Source: JAGVVZ01 sp964372465
Lineage (GTDB): Archaea > Aenigmatarchaeota > Aenigmatarchaeia > CG10238-14
Assembly: GCA_964372465.1 (NCBI GenBank)
Contig: CAYJRA010000004.1
Span: 1 to 60,714 of the forward strand
Direction of reading: 5' to 3'
DNA: 60,714 bases
The position numbers and the translations under genes were made by a program. Positions 25,063 through 33,030 of the stretch are shown here, in pieces. Position 1 is the first letter of the stretch; each line of letters starts with the position of its first letter. The notes beneath the pieces were generated by a model, which did no database searches, was not told where the DNA came from, and saw only the letters and a program-made list of their open reading frames with translations.

Positions 25063-25898
25063 AGTATCGCCTTGTAGATCGACATTATTTTTTCATCCAG
25101 TGTTTCCCCATTTAATTGCCCTATGACTTTCTCGTACAAACGCATCAAATTGGTAAAATACTCTCTCGCCGGTTTTTGCATTCTTTTCATATATCGTTTC
25201 ATATCAGACGGTTGTTCATCAAGCATAAACAAGGGGTCTCCATACGGTCTCCTTGTGTCGATATACGGGGGCACCTCGGCTCCTGCAAGGTTTCTCCCAG
25301 CCGCAGTGTATACAAAAGTCGTTGGTAATCGTGGGTAGAGGGTTCGGATATAAATATCAAAGAACCGCTCGTCTTTCGTCAGTCTTTTCAAGCTGGCGGA
25401 CACCCAACCAAGTTTTATATCTGTTCCCTTATTTGCTGTAAACCAAAGTATATCAGCCAGTTCCAATTTTGTGTAGTCACTAACGCTTAATTTGTCCCCC
25501 AAACTTTCTTCAACCATCTGTAAAGTCAATCTATAGGCGTGATTCATGAATATGTCTGAGGCACGGATGACATCCCAGCCATTGTTTATTCCTAAATGCC
25601 GAAGAACTGCATCAAAAACCACCCCCTTTTCTGAGGCAACCTGAGAGGTTTCGGTTCTGCCATGTCCATTAAATTCAGCATGTTTGTCTGCCAATAATAT
25701 ATAACCGTTTGTACCAAGGCCTCGTCTTAAATGTTCGCCACAAAGAATCATGGATAGAGTTGCAAGAGGGGTTTTTTTGCTTAGACAGGACCCATCACTA
25801 ATTCCGACACCGAAATATATGCCGTCTAAAGGGCCATTGCCTAGATCTACATATTTCAACAATGGTTCATCTGCCACGAGTTGTGTAAAGACAGTCAC
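25059..25898 (-). CDS. Unknown protein with possible class I synthetase-like fold, coupled to racemase
   Basis: The 279-aa product is not recognised with confidence. Its N-terminal third (GISDGSCLSKKTPLATLSM, then GYILLADKHAEFNG) loosely resembles the Rossmann core of tyrosyl-tRNA synthetases (ILIADxHA) and of cyclodipeptide synthases (GIS.GNSYFS). No KMSKS motif is visible. The C-terminal half has PYIDTRRPYGDPLFMLDEQPSDMKRYM and helices. The start is GTG at 25898. It ends 40 bases from an assembly gap, but the duplicated flanks show that the coding sequence is complete. Coupling with an amino-acid racemase suggests an amino-acid or peptide modification role. Confidence 0.55.
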   Translation of the reverse strand: MTVFTQLVADEPLLKYVDLGNGPLDGIYFGVGISDGSCLSKKTPLATLSMILCGEHLRRGLGTNGYILLADKHAEFNGHGRTETSQVASEKGVVFDAVLRHLGINNGWDVIRASDIFMNHAYRLTLQMVEESLGDKLSVSDYTKLELADILWFTANKGTDIKLGWVSASLKRLTKDERFFDIYIRTLYPRLPTTFVYTAAGRNLAGAEVPPYIDTRRPYGDPLFMLDEQPSDMKRYMKRMQKPAREYFTNLMRLYEKVIGQLNGETLDEKIMSIYKAIL

Positions 25899-25914
25899 TT
25901 CTGTTCATTCACTC
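25860..25914. repeat. 55-bp duplicate, left flank of the N gap
   Basis: The 55 bases before the gap are repeated exactly at 26015-26069 in the same orientation. The copy covers the start of the synthetase-like gene. Such identical ends at a scaffold join are the signature of two contigs that overlap but were not merged. Confidence 0.9.
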
Positions 25915-26014
25915 NNNNNNNNNNNNNNNNNNNNNNNNNNNNNNNNNNNNNNNNNNNNNNNNNNNNNNNNNNNNNNNNNNNNNNNNNNNNNNNNNNNNNN
26001 NNNNNNNNNNNNNN
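25915..26014. other. Assembly gap (100 N)
   Basis: Exactly 100 undetermined bases, the conventional placeholder for a gap of unknown size. Given the 55-base identical flanks, the true gap is probably zero, and the real sequence has only one copy of the flank. Confidence 0.95.
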
Positions 26015-26069
26015 CAATGGTTCATCTGCCACGAGTTGTGTAAAGACAGTCACTTCTGTTCATTCACTC
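26015..26069. repeat. 55-bp duplicate, right flank of the N gap
   Basis: Exact direct copy of 25860-25914. Collapsing the two copies joins the synthetase-like gene directly to the promoter region and HTH gene on its right. Confidence 0.9.
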
Positions 26070-26120
26070 TACCCTCAAAACCACTTTGTTTGTATTGTTG
26101 TAATGAATCTATTATCAACA

Positions 26121-26408
26121 TCATCTTTCACCTTCACCAAGAATGTTTATAATAATCCTTCCATTTTCAGTCAGCTCAGGTTTCTTAAAATTAGAACTGT
26201 TTCCGAAATCTATTAGGTCAAGTTCCTTTAAGATTTTAGCATTCAGTTTCAGGGTAGATAGAGGCACGCCAAAACTCTTTGACAGTTCCCTCAAAGCAAA
26301 AGACAAAGAATGGAATCCGTTGTCAATATGATTCAAAATAAGGATTTGATTTTTATTAAACGCTCTAGTCAATATTCTCCTCAGGTCTTCCCTGTTTCTC
26401 TGAGACAA
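26121..26408 (-). CDS. Winged-helix transcription regulator
   Basis: The 95-aa product is an ArsR/MarR-sized winged helix: NQILILNHIDNGFHSLSFAL, LSKSFGVPLSTLKLNAKILKELDLIDFG, then a wing and KPELTENGRIIINIL. The TTG at 26408 is the first conventional start. However, a TATA box (TTTATAAA near 26465) predicts transcription beginning at about 26441, exactly at an in-frame ATA that would add 11 residues. It precedes the synthetase-like and racemase genes and is a candidate regulator of them. The 200 bases upstream hold no other gene. Confidence 0.7.
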   Translation of the reverse strand: MSQRNREDLRRILTRAFNKNQILILNHIDNGFHSLSFALRELSKSFGVPLSTLKLNAKILKELDLIDFGNSSNFKKPELTENGRIIINILGEGER

Positions 26409-26610
26409 ACGTATTGGCTCGGCATCATGACCACTTTGTATTCAATATTTGATGGTATTTAGATTTATAAATTTGCTGGACAGGTATACATGACTATTGT
26501 TATGTATTTGGTGAAACAGTATATCTGATAAAAACCCTTCTTATTTCTCCCCCCTTTTTTCATAAACTATAATATTCTTATCAATTTCAGCTGTTAATAT
26601 TTCTCCTATG

Positions 26611-28041
26611 CTATTTCAAAATTTCTAAAAATTCTAGTTCTTCTCTTGTTGGCATTGCACTATAAGCACCGAGTTTTGTAACGGCAAATGCACCAGCTTT
26701 GTTTGCAAATACCATTGCTTTATCCATATCTTTCGTTTCTAGATATTCTGCAACAAATGCTCCTCTAAATGCATCTCCTGCAGCTGTCTCATCGACAACT
26801 TTGACTATATTTCCCGGGAAATAAGTTGATTCTTTATCATTCTTTTTTAATAAAATTGCACCCATTTTCCCTAATGTGATAATAATATGGTTAGCACCTT
26901 TTTTTCTTAGATATTTTGCCGCTTTATTAGCAGTCTTATGATCAACGACTTTTATACCAGTCATGGTTGTAGCTTCATACTCATTTGCTGACAGAAAATC
27001 TATATACCTATAAAGATATTCGGGTAGTGGTCGTGCTTGTGGTGCAGCATCGAGGAAAACCATAACACTTCTTTTTTTAAATTCTTTAATAGCAAATTCA
27101 ACCATTTCTGTTAATGGTTCTAGAGTCACATAGAAACAATCTATTTGTAATCCATTATCCACCCCCTGTAAAAAATCTGATATGGTTTTTTTGTTAATTC
27201 TTATATTGGCATCTTCATTAACAACTATTGTATTTTTCCCTCTTTCATCTACATTTACCATGATAGTACCTGTTGGAATAAAACTATCCGTGTCTACAAA
27301 ATCTGTATTCACACCATCTTTGTTTAATATAGATTTTACATCCTCACCAAAAAAATCATTCCCAACCTTTCCAATCATAAAAACATTTTCTTGTAATCTT
27401 GATATTGCTATGGCTGCATTGGTGGCCTTTCCGCCAGGAACTAATTTTAGACCTTCGCTGATTATTATATCATTTTCTTTAGGAATTTTTTGGACCTTTG
27501 TTACCATGTCTATGGTGATTGATCCCAGTGTAACAACGTTTTTCTTTGGAGTTGTCTTTATGTCCCTCCATCGACTATCCAAAACATTCAAGCTGGCACT
27601 TCTTTTTGACAGGATTTTTTTACTTACTTCAGAAAGGAAATTAAGAACGATATTTCTTACGTTTTTATCATTGTATTGAAATCCATTGAAGTTTTCATGA
27701 CTAATATATTTTGCATAATTTACGTTTTGGGATAAGCAAAGAACAGGTTTTTTATAAAGCAAAGCAAGTGTCGCCTCATGACCAACTCTGAAATCTTCAT
27801 GACTTGCTTCAACTACTACAGCATCAGCGTTTATTACACCTTGTCTTATGAATTCATAATGTACTCTTTCTTTATCTCCGAGTTTTTTGATATTTTCTTC
27901 ACGGAAAACATCTTGGTATTCTCTTGTTTTCTCTGGGCTTAAAACCTCAGCGCCAGTAGATTCTATAATCTCTATTATTTTATCAATTGATTTTTGATAG
28001 TATTTTTTTCCCTCGAATGGTGCTATGAAGAATATTTTCAT
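26611..28041 (-). CDS. Fusion: nucleoside 2-deoxyribosyltransferase-like domain plus PfkB sugar kinase
   Basis: The 476-aa protein has two domains. Residues 1-150 resemble nucleoside deoxyribosyltransferases: MKIFFIAPFEG, a long helix, INADAVVVEASHEDFRVGHEATLALLYKKPVLCLS with the Asp and catalytic-type Glu. Residues 165-476 form a complete ribokinase-family kinase: TLGSITIDMV, LVPGGKATNAAIAISRL, DAAPQARPL, LSANEYEA, HIIITLGKMGA, and DETAAGDAFRGAFVAEYL with the catalytic Asp. Together they could split a (deoxy)nucleoside and phosphorylate the sugar. The substrate is not known. Confidence 0.85.
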   Translation of the reverse strand: MKIFFIAPFEGKKYYQKSIDKIIEIIESTGAEVLSPEKTREYQDVFREENIKKLGDKERVHYEFIRQGVINADAVVVEASHEDFRVGHEATLALLYKKPVLCLSQNVNYAKYISHENFNGFQYNDKNVRNIVLNFLSEVSKKILSKRSASLNVLDSRWRDIKTTPKKNVVTLGSITIDMVTKVQKIPKENDIIISEGLKLVPGGKATNAAIAISRLQENVFMIGKVGNDFFGEDVKSILNKDGVNTDFVDTDSFIPTGTIMVNVDERGKNTIVVNEDANIRINKKTISDFLQGVDNGLQIDCFYVTLEPLTEMVEFAIKEFKKRSVMVFLDAAPQARPLPEYLYRYIDFLSANEYEATTMTGIKVVDHKTANKAAKYLRKKGANHIIITLGKMGAILLKKNDKESTYFPGNIVKVVDETAAGDAFRGAFVAEYLETKDMDKAMVFANKAGAFAVTKLGAYSAMPTREELEFLEILK

Positions 28042-28056
28042 TTTCGGTCAGCATAT

Positions 28057-28524
28057 TTATTCTAGAGATATATCAACTACAGTCCCCTTTATACATTTAC
28101 TTATGTCCTTTGAATTTATTTCAATTCCATAATATAAATCCCCGGATCCAAAGTTGATTTTCTCTGTTTCAAAAGCTCTTTTGTCAATATATATTGGAAT
28201 TTTTTCGATAATTATTGGACAAACTTCGCCTGGTTTAAATGGCGTGTTTTCTTTAAGCTCATCTTCGTTGAGGAATCTTATATTTTTTGTGTTCAGAACT
28301 TCTCTTATTTTTTTATTATCCATCTTGAACGGAGCCGGCAGTACAACAGCAACGATTCCATTATCTGTTTTTATCAACAATGTTTTGCATATTTCTCTTT
28401 CATTTACATTTGTCAGTTTTGCAACATCTTGTGATGTTCTACCAATCCCACCAAGTTCGATGATTCTATAAGGTACATTCAACTTCTTTAACTTTTCAAC
28501 CACTCTTATTATGTTTTCGTTCAT
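28057..28524 (-). CDS. YbaK/ProX-type aminoacyl-tRNA deacylase
   Basis: The 155-aa product has the YbaK fold markers: RIIELGGIGRTSQDVAKLTNV, ICKTLLIKTDNGIVAVVLPAPFKMDNKKI with the conserved Lys, and PFKPGEVCPII. Members clear mischarged tRNAs in trans. It sits 15 bases before the fusion kinase gene and in a run with AlaRS, an aminopeptidase and AlaX nearby. Confidence 0.85.
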   Translation of the reverse strand: MNENIIRVVEKLKKLNVPYRIIELGGIGRTSQDVAKLTNVNEREICKTLLIKTDNGIVAVVLPAPFKMDNKKIREVLNTKNIRFLNEDELKENTPFKPGEVCPIIIEKIPIYIDKRAFETEKINFGSGDLYYGIEINSKDISKCIKGTVVDISLE

Positions 28525-28530
28525 AATCCA

Positions 28531-28890
28531 TCACACATAACCACGAGCTACAGAAAGATAGTTCGTCATAGTTCTTATTCCAGCTTCGCTAACATGTTTA
28601 TACAATAGGTGCAATTGTTCATACAATTTTACAATTGCTCTAAAAGGGCCATATACGTTTGGATTAACAAAAGCTTCTCCTATTTGTTGTTGGGCAAAGC
28701 CTAATACGTATTTAGGAAAATATTTTTCATCCAAATGCTCTTTGATTTTTATATACGGTCCGTATGGGTTTTCTTTCTTTTTCCCATCTTCTTCTAAATT
28801 TTCTTTACTTCTTTGTTTTATGCTTTCTTTTTCGAGAAGAAGTCTCCTAACTCTTTCTTCCTCTTCGATAAACGATTCTAAATCGTCCAT
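28531..28890 (-). CDS. Unknown 119-aa protein
   Basis: No family recognised. The N-terminal half is a charged helix (ESFIEEEERVRRLLLEKES...), probably a coiled coil, followed by NPYGPYIKIKEHLDEKYFPKYVLGF and a helical C-terminal half. Its start overlaps the end of the aminopeptidase gene by 13 bases, and it ends 6 bases before the YbaK-type gene, so it is part of that operon. Confidence 0.6.
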   Translation of the reverse strand: MDDLESFIEEEERVRRLLLEKESIKQRSKENLEEDGKKKENPYGPYIKIKEHLDEKYFPKYVLGFAQQQIGEAFVNPNVYGPFRAIVKLYEQLHLLYKHVSEAGIRTMTNYLSVARGYV

Positions 28891-29825
28891 TTTCCATCAC
28901 GAATAAATATTTTATTATCAGCTTCTAATGTTGGTTTTGCAACAATACCGTCTAAATGGAGTGGCACATCCACATCTCCACCATATGACATATTATTACC
29001 CAATGCTACATGGATCGTGCCAAAAACCTTTTCATCTTCCAAAACATTTCCTATTAACAATGCATTGGGGTTGCAGCCTATTCCAATCTCAGCAATATTT
29101 CTCCCAAGTTTTCCAACAGCATTTACGTCATTTTCCAATTCTTTCGATCCATCTATTTTAATTGCAAACCCGTCTTTTATAGTAATTTTTATATTTTCTC
29201 CATATCTTCCATATTTGTCTACGACAAGAATCCCGTTTGTTTCGCCATAATTTGGAGCCGTTTCCGTCTCACCAGCAGGCAAATTTCCAAAATCGCCGGA
29301 TTTATGAAAAATTCCTGTATCCATATCCCATTCGTGGTCTCCAACATTCAATGCAAGATTCGTTCCGTTTTTGGAAACAATTTTTAAAATTTTAGCCTTT
29401 CTTATTTTTTCATTCATCTTTTCACAATTTTTTTTCACAATTTTATAATCGGCAGTCAATCCACCCTTCGTAAAAGATTCTACTAATACATGAGGCAGAG
29501 ACGCGCCCCTAACACCAGCGATAGATGCATCTCTCCTGGCTTTTGTGTGAGACAGTGATTTGGAAGTTGCCAGAAGATATACGTCATATTCTTTCATCAT
29601 TTTTGCAACATCTTTAGAAGGTTCTTGAGCATCTTGTTTCAGCGGTTCCATAAAAACAATTTCCGGTTTTGCCTTTACGTTATTGCAGGCCTTTTCCAAA
29701 GCCTTTGATATTTCTACCGGCATATTTTTGTCTGTTAAAATGAGAACGCGTTCATTTTTCTTTATATTCATGCATTGTTTCACAGCATTGTTTGCTCCTT
29801 TCATTAATTCTTCAATCTCAGTCAT
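28878..29825 (-). CDS. M29-type leucyl aminopeptidase family protein
   Basis: The 315-aa product resembles the shorter archaeal branch of M29 metallo-aminopeptidases: ERVLILTDKNMPVEI, GTNLALNVGDHEWDMDTGIFHKSGDFGNLPAGETETAP (metal-ligand Glu region), NPNALLIGNVLEDEKVFGTIHVALGNN and PLHLDGI. It would trim N-terminal residues from peptides. Its start codon is one base past the end of the AlaRS gene. Confidence 0.85.
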   Translation of the reverse strand: MTEIEELMKGANNAVKQCMNIKKNERVLILTDKNMPVEISKALEKACNNVKAKPEIVFMEPLKQDAQEPSKDVAKMMKEYDVYLLATSKSLSHTKARRDASIAGVRGASLPHVLVESFTKGGLTADYKIVKKNCEKMNEKIRKAKILKIVSKNGTNLALNVGDHEWDMDTGIFHKSGDFGNLPAGETETAPNYGETNGILVVDKYGRYGENIKITIKDGFAIKIDGSKELENDVNAVGKLGRNIAEIGIGCNPNALLIGNVLEDEKVFGTIHVALGNNMSYGGDVDVPLHLDGIVAKPTLEADNKIFIRDGKWTI

Positions 29826-32171
29826 CTACTTCATCTTTTTTACTTGTTTTCTTAATTCTTTCCATTTTTCAAACAAATCCAAAGTGGCTTTGGGTGTGTC
29901 ATCCTCATTTGCTTTCAGCATGTCTGCAGCTTCTTTCAATAAATTAGCTTGTTCTTTCAAATATTTCTCAGCAACTTCTCCTGCGCTATATTCTATTCTC
30001 ACAATTCCATCCTGCACTCTTTTTGTTCTCAATATGAAAATAAATCCAACATCTTTCGTCTTTTCCACGTGTGTTCCGCTGCATGCTTCCACATCTATAT
30101 CTTTGCCGATAGAAATGATACGTATAGTTTTGCTAGGAGCGGCACCGCCCTGGTAAATTCTAAACCCGTATTTTTTTTCCGCTTCAACTCTGGGTAGCCA
30201 CTCGGCTTTAACACTGTAATTCTTTAGCATTATCTCATTTGCCTTATTTTCTATCTTCTCTATCTCGTCCTCATTAAGATTATCATAATGTGTTATGTCA
30301 AGCCGAGCCTTGTCCGTATTCTTTTCTGTTGAATGCTGCCACACATGAGAGCCCAAAATCATTCGAGAAGCAGCATTGATTATATGCGTGGCCGTGTGAT
30401 GCTTCATCAGTATCTCTCTTCTAGCCTTGTTTATCCTGCAGCTTATTTCTTGCCCCTCTTTTACGCTACCAATTATCTTATGAAGTACGACATTGCCTAT
30501 CTTCTGCACATCCATAACGGGATTGGATCCCATGAAACCCATGTCAGCCTTCTGCCCACCGCTTTCTGGATAAAAGTAAGTTTTATCAAGAACAATCCAC
30601 TGATTATCTATTACTTTCACAACCTTTGCAGTAAATTCGAATTTATTTTGATCTTCATAAAACAGCAGTGGCGTTGGTGATAAGCCGGAAACATCTAGAG
30701 GTTGCCTTTCTATCTTTTCTTCTTTCATGTGCCTCTCAGTGACTTTGATGTAAAAATCATTTGGAATTTTCAAATCAGATTTATACTCTCTCATTAGTTC
30801 TGGCGTGATGCCTTCAGAATCATACAGTTCTATCATCTTGCTCTCATCTATCGTCTCTCCTCTCTGCGAAATTTCTTCAACTATTCTCTGAGTTCTTTGC
30901 TTCGTGTTGCTGAATCTTTTTCTTTCCACCTCCAGTATTTTATCTATATCATCTATATGTTCTATTAGTTCTGGTGCAATATACTTCAGATGTTTTGCAT
31001 GCAGCTCACAAATTTTTGTTAAATCCAAAGCCCACTTATTTTCGTCAATAAAACTGAATGCTCTTCTCAATATGACTCTTAGATTATAACCGCCGCCGAC
31101 ATTGGAAGGCAAAGCACCGTCGGATATAGCAAAAGTCAATGCCATTGTATGATCGGCTATTGCATATACGGCCTCCATCGGTTTTACTTTCTGATTTAAT
31201 ACATCAACAGAAACGTTCAGTTGCTTGGCTATGAGTTCTCTTGCCTTTTTTATATCCTTAACTTCGTCGAGATTTAAGTTGCCAGCAAGTTTGGCATATC
31301 TGTTAAAGAAATCCCAGTCTGGGTTTATGTTCAGTTCTTTTATCATGTGTTTGATGACAGGCTCGAAAGTCACATCATAGTGTGTCGGAGTGCCGTTGGT
31401 CATCCATGCCATTCTTTCCAAACCGGCACCCATATCAATAACCTTTTCCTTCATCTCAGTATAGTTGTCTGGCGTGCCGCTGAATTCCGTGAAAACAGCA
31501 TTGCCGACTTCCAATCCACGAACAAAATATTCCAATGATGTTCCGAAGGCAGCCGGTCCAAGCCACATATCTTCCATAAAAATTATTTCCTCGTCCTTTA
31601 TCCCAAGTTCTTTCGTCAATAACTCAAAATCCAACTCTATGCATCTATCTTTCCAATAGCCATCTTTCCCATTGTATAGGCTGTGCTGACCTATCATACA
31701 GAAGCATGTCGAATGTTTGCCTGTGATTCCAACATTTGGAATGTCGTTGAATCTTAAGCAGAACTGCGGAACTATCAATGGGTTTGATGGAAACTCGAAG
31801 CTTAGATTACCGTTTTCTATCCTATAAAAATCGATGATTGAAGCGATGTTGAAGAATAATGGATACCACCTGCAGACTACAGGATATCTTCTTACTGACG
31901 TGTGTCCTTTTTTCACAAAAAAATTCTCAACAGTTTTCCATGTATCCACATAGCTTAGTCTTTTATTGGTTGGCGGGTTTCCTATAAATTCGTATGTCTG
32001 GCAAGGCTGATCCTGACATATTTCTTTATCATGAATTAACGTCCAGAAAAACTTGCCACAGTTTTTGCATTGTTTTCTAATGAAGCCTCTGTCTTCAAAA
32101 AGTTTTACTTTCCAGTACCGATCTGGATTCTGCTGCAGCTTCTTCACTACTTGTTTTTTATCTACAGACAT
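29826..32171 (-). CDS. alaS: Alanyl-tRNA synthetase without C-terminal domain
   Basis: The 781-aa protein has the archaeal N-terminal extension with Cys (CKNCGKFF), the class II catalytic core (RRYPVVCRWYPL, MGAGLERMAWMTNG, GGGYNLRVILRRA), and an editing domain with HHTATHIINAA and ACSGTHVEKTKDVG. It ends soon after the helical linker (LLKEAADMLKANEDDTPKATLD). Typical archaeal AlaRS are about 900 residues because of the C-terminal DHHA1/C-Ala domain, which is absent here. The next gene starts immediately, so the end is genuine. A 55-aa linker-like protein is encoded at 40703-40870. Confidence 0.95.
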   Translation of the reverse strand: MSVDKKQVVKKLQQNPDRYWKVKLFEDRGFIRKQCKNCGKFFWTLIHDKEICQDQPCQTYEFIGNPPTNKRLSYVDTWKTVENFFVKKGHTSVRRYPVVCRWYPLFFNIASIIDFYRIENGNLSFEFPSNPLIVPQFCLRFNDIPNVGITGKHSTCFCMIGQHSLYNGKDGYWKDRCIELDFELLTKELGIKDEEIIFMEDMWLGPAAFGTSLEYFVRGLEVGNAVFTEFSGTPDNYTEMKEKVIDMGAGLERMAWMTNGTPTHYDVTFEPVIKHMIKELNINPDWDFFNRYAKLAGNLNLDEVKDIKKARELIAKQLNVSVDVLNQKVKPMEAVYAIADHTMALTFAISDGALPSNVGGGYNLRVILRRAFSFIDENKWALDLTKICELHAKHLKYIAPELIEHIDDIDKILEVERKRFSNTKQRTQRIVEEISQRGETIDESKMIELYDSEGITPELMREYKSDLKIPNDFYIKVTERHMKEEKIERQPLDVSGLSPTPLLFYEDQNKFEFTAKVVKVIDNQWIVLDKTYFYPESGGQKADMGFMGSNPVMDVQKIGNVVLHKIIGSVKEGQEISCRINKARREILMKHHTATHIINAASRMILGSHVWQHSTEKNTDKARLDITHYDNLNEDEIEKIENKANEIMLKNYSVKAEWLPRVEAEKKYGFRIYQGGAAPSKTIRIISIGKDIDVEACSGTHVEKTKDVGFIFILRTKRVQDGIVRIEYSAGEVAEKYLKEQANLLKEAADMLKANEDDTPKATLDLFEKWKELRKQVKKMK

Positions 32172-32243
32172 TAAATCACGTATAATATTTTATTTAGTTT
32201 ATCCTTTAATAGGTTAGATAATAATTAGAAATAGTTTTTTAAA

Positions 32244-32420
32244 TCATCTAAATAAGTATAACAACAAACCTACAAGTAATCCACCAGAAATAAAACCGAC
32301 AACATATGGATTTATTTTTCGATAAAAAGCTATAGATTGCCCATAATAAGCCATATTACCCATATGTCCTTGCTGATCACCGACAGTTAGAGGTGAATGC
32401 ATAGATGGATCGTTTACCAT
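32244..32420 (-). CDS. Small single-pass membrane protein, 58 aa
   Basis: A conventional ATG-to-TGA frame encodes a Met/Gly/Gln-rich N-terminus (MHSPLTVGDQQGHMGNMAYYG) and a C-terminal transmembrane helix (VVGFISGGLLVGLLLYLF). Unknown function. It lies between AlaRS and the CBS-domain gene on the same strand. Confidence 0.5.
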   Translation of the reverse strand: MVNDPSMHSPLTVGDQQGHMGNMAYYGQSIAFYRKINPYVVGFISGGLLVGLLLYLFR

Positions 32421-32453
32421 ATAATTTAATTTAGAAAGAAAAAATATAAGAAC

Positions 32454-32888
32454 TTATCCAGCTACTGTCTGTTGCTGTTTCAGCATAAACAATTCTCCTA
32501 ACGCCTCTATCATTTTTGGCTCATAGGAAATAAGATCAGTAGCAGTAATTATACCAACCAATTTGCCGTTATTCACCACGGGCAATCTCTTGATTTTCTT
32601 TTCTACCATTAATTCTGCAGCATTCTCTACAGTTTTGTCTATATCAATCGTGGTAACATCCTTTGACATTATGTCTTCTATTTTAACTTTTTCAGCGTCT
32701 GCCCCCTCAGCAACTATTTTTTTTAGAATATCTCTTTCAGTTATTATCCCGACAATTTTATCATTATCTAGAACTACCAAGCATCCAATATCAATATCTG
32801 TCATTATTTTGGCAGATTCCTTTACATTGGCATCGGGTTTTGCCACTACAACCTGGGTCTTCATGACATCTTTTACTTGCATTGCCAT
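32454..32888 (-). CDS. Two-CBS-domain protein
   Basis: The 144-aa product is a pair of CBS domains: VKDVMKTQVVVAKPDANVKES, DIGCLVVLDNDKIVGIITERDI, then IEDIMSKDVTTIDIDKTVENAAELM and RLPVVNNGKLVGIITATDLI. Such stand-alone pairs usually bind adenosine nucleotides and regulate other proteins. The target is unknown. Confidence 0.9.
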   Translation of the reverse strand: MAMQVKDVMKTQVVVAKPDANVKESAKIMTDIDIGCLVVLDNDKIVGIITERDILKKIVAEGADAEKVKIEDIMSKDVTTIDIDKTVENAAELMVEKKIKRLPVVNNGKLVGIITATDLISYEPKMIEALGELFMLKQQQTVAG

Positions 32889-33030
32889 GACAAATTATCT
32901 GGGAACTTATATTATTAAATGTTCTGTTATTTCATGAGAATAATACGAGAATTATATAACTCTCAAAAACAATTAAAAAATAAAATTACAACTAATATGA
33001 TAAAATTAACCATAAAAACGTGAAGTTTTA

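Noticed and set aside
25859..26070. Insertion element or true tandem duplication around the N gap
   Set aside because: The copies are exact, end at the gap and contain no transposase or terminal repeats; an assembly join explains them.
26044..26092. A 13-codon leader frame with a good ribosome-binding site before the synthetase-like gene
   Set aside because: Short frames like this are common in AT-rich DNA, it overlaps the real start, and no attenuator hairpin is visible.
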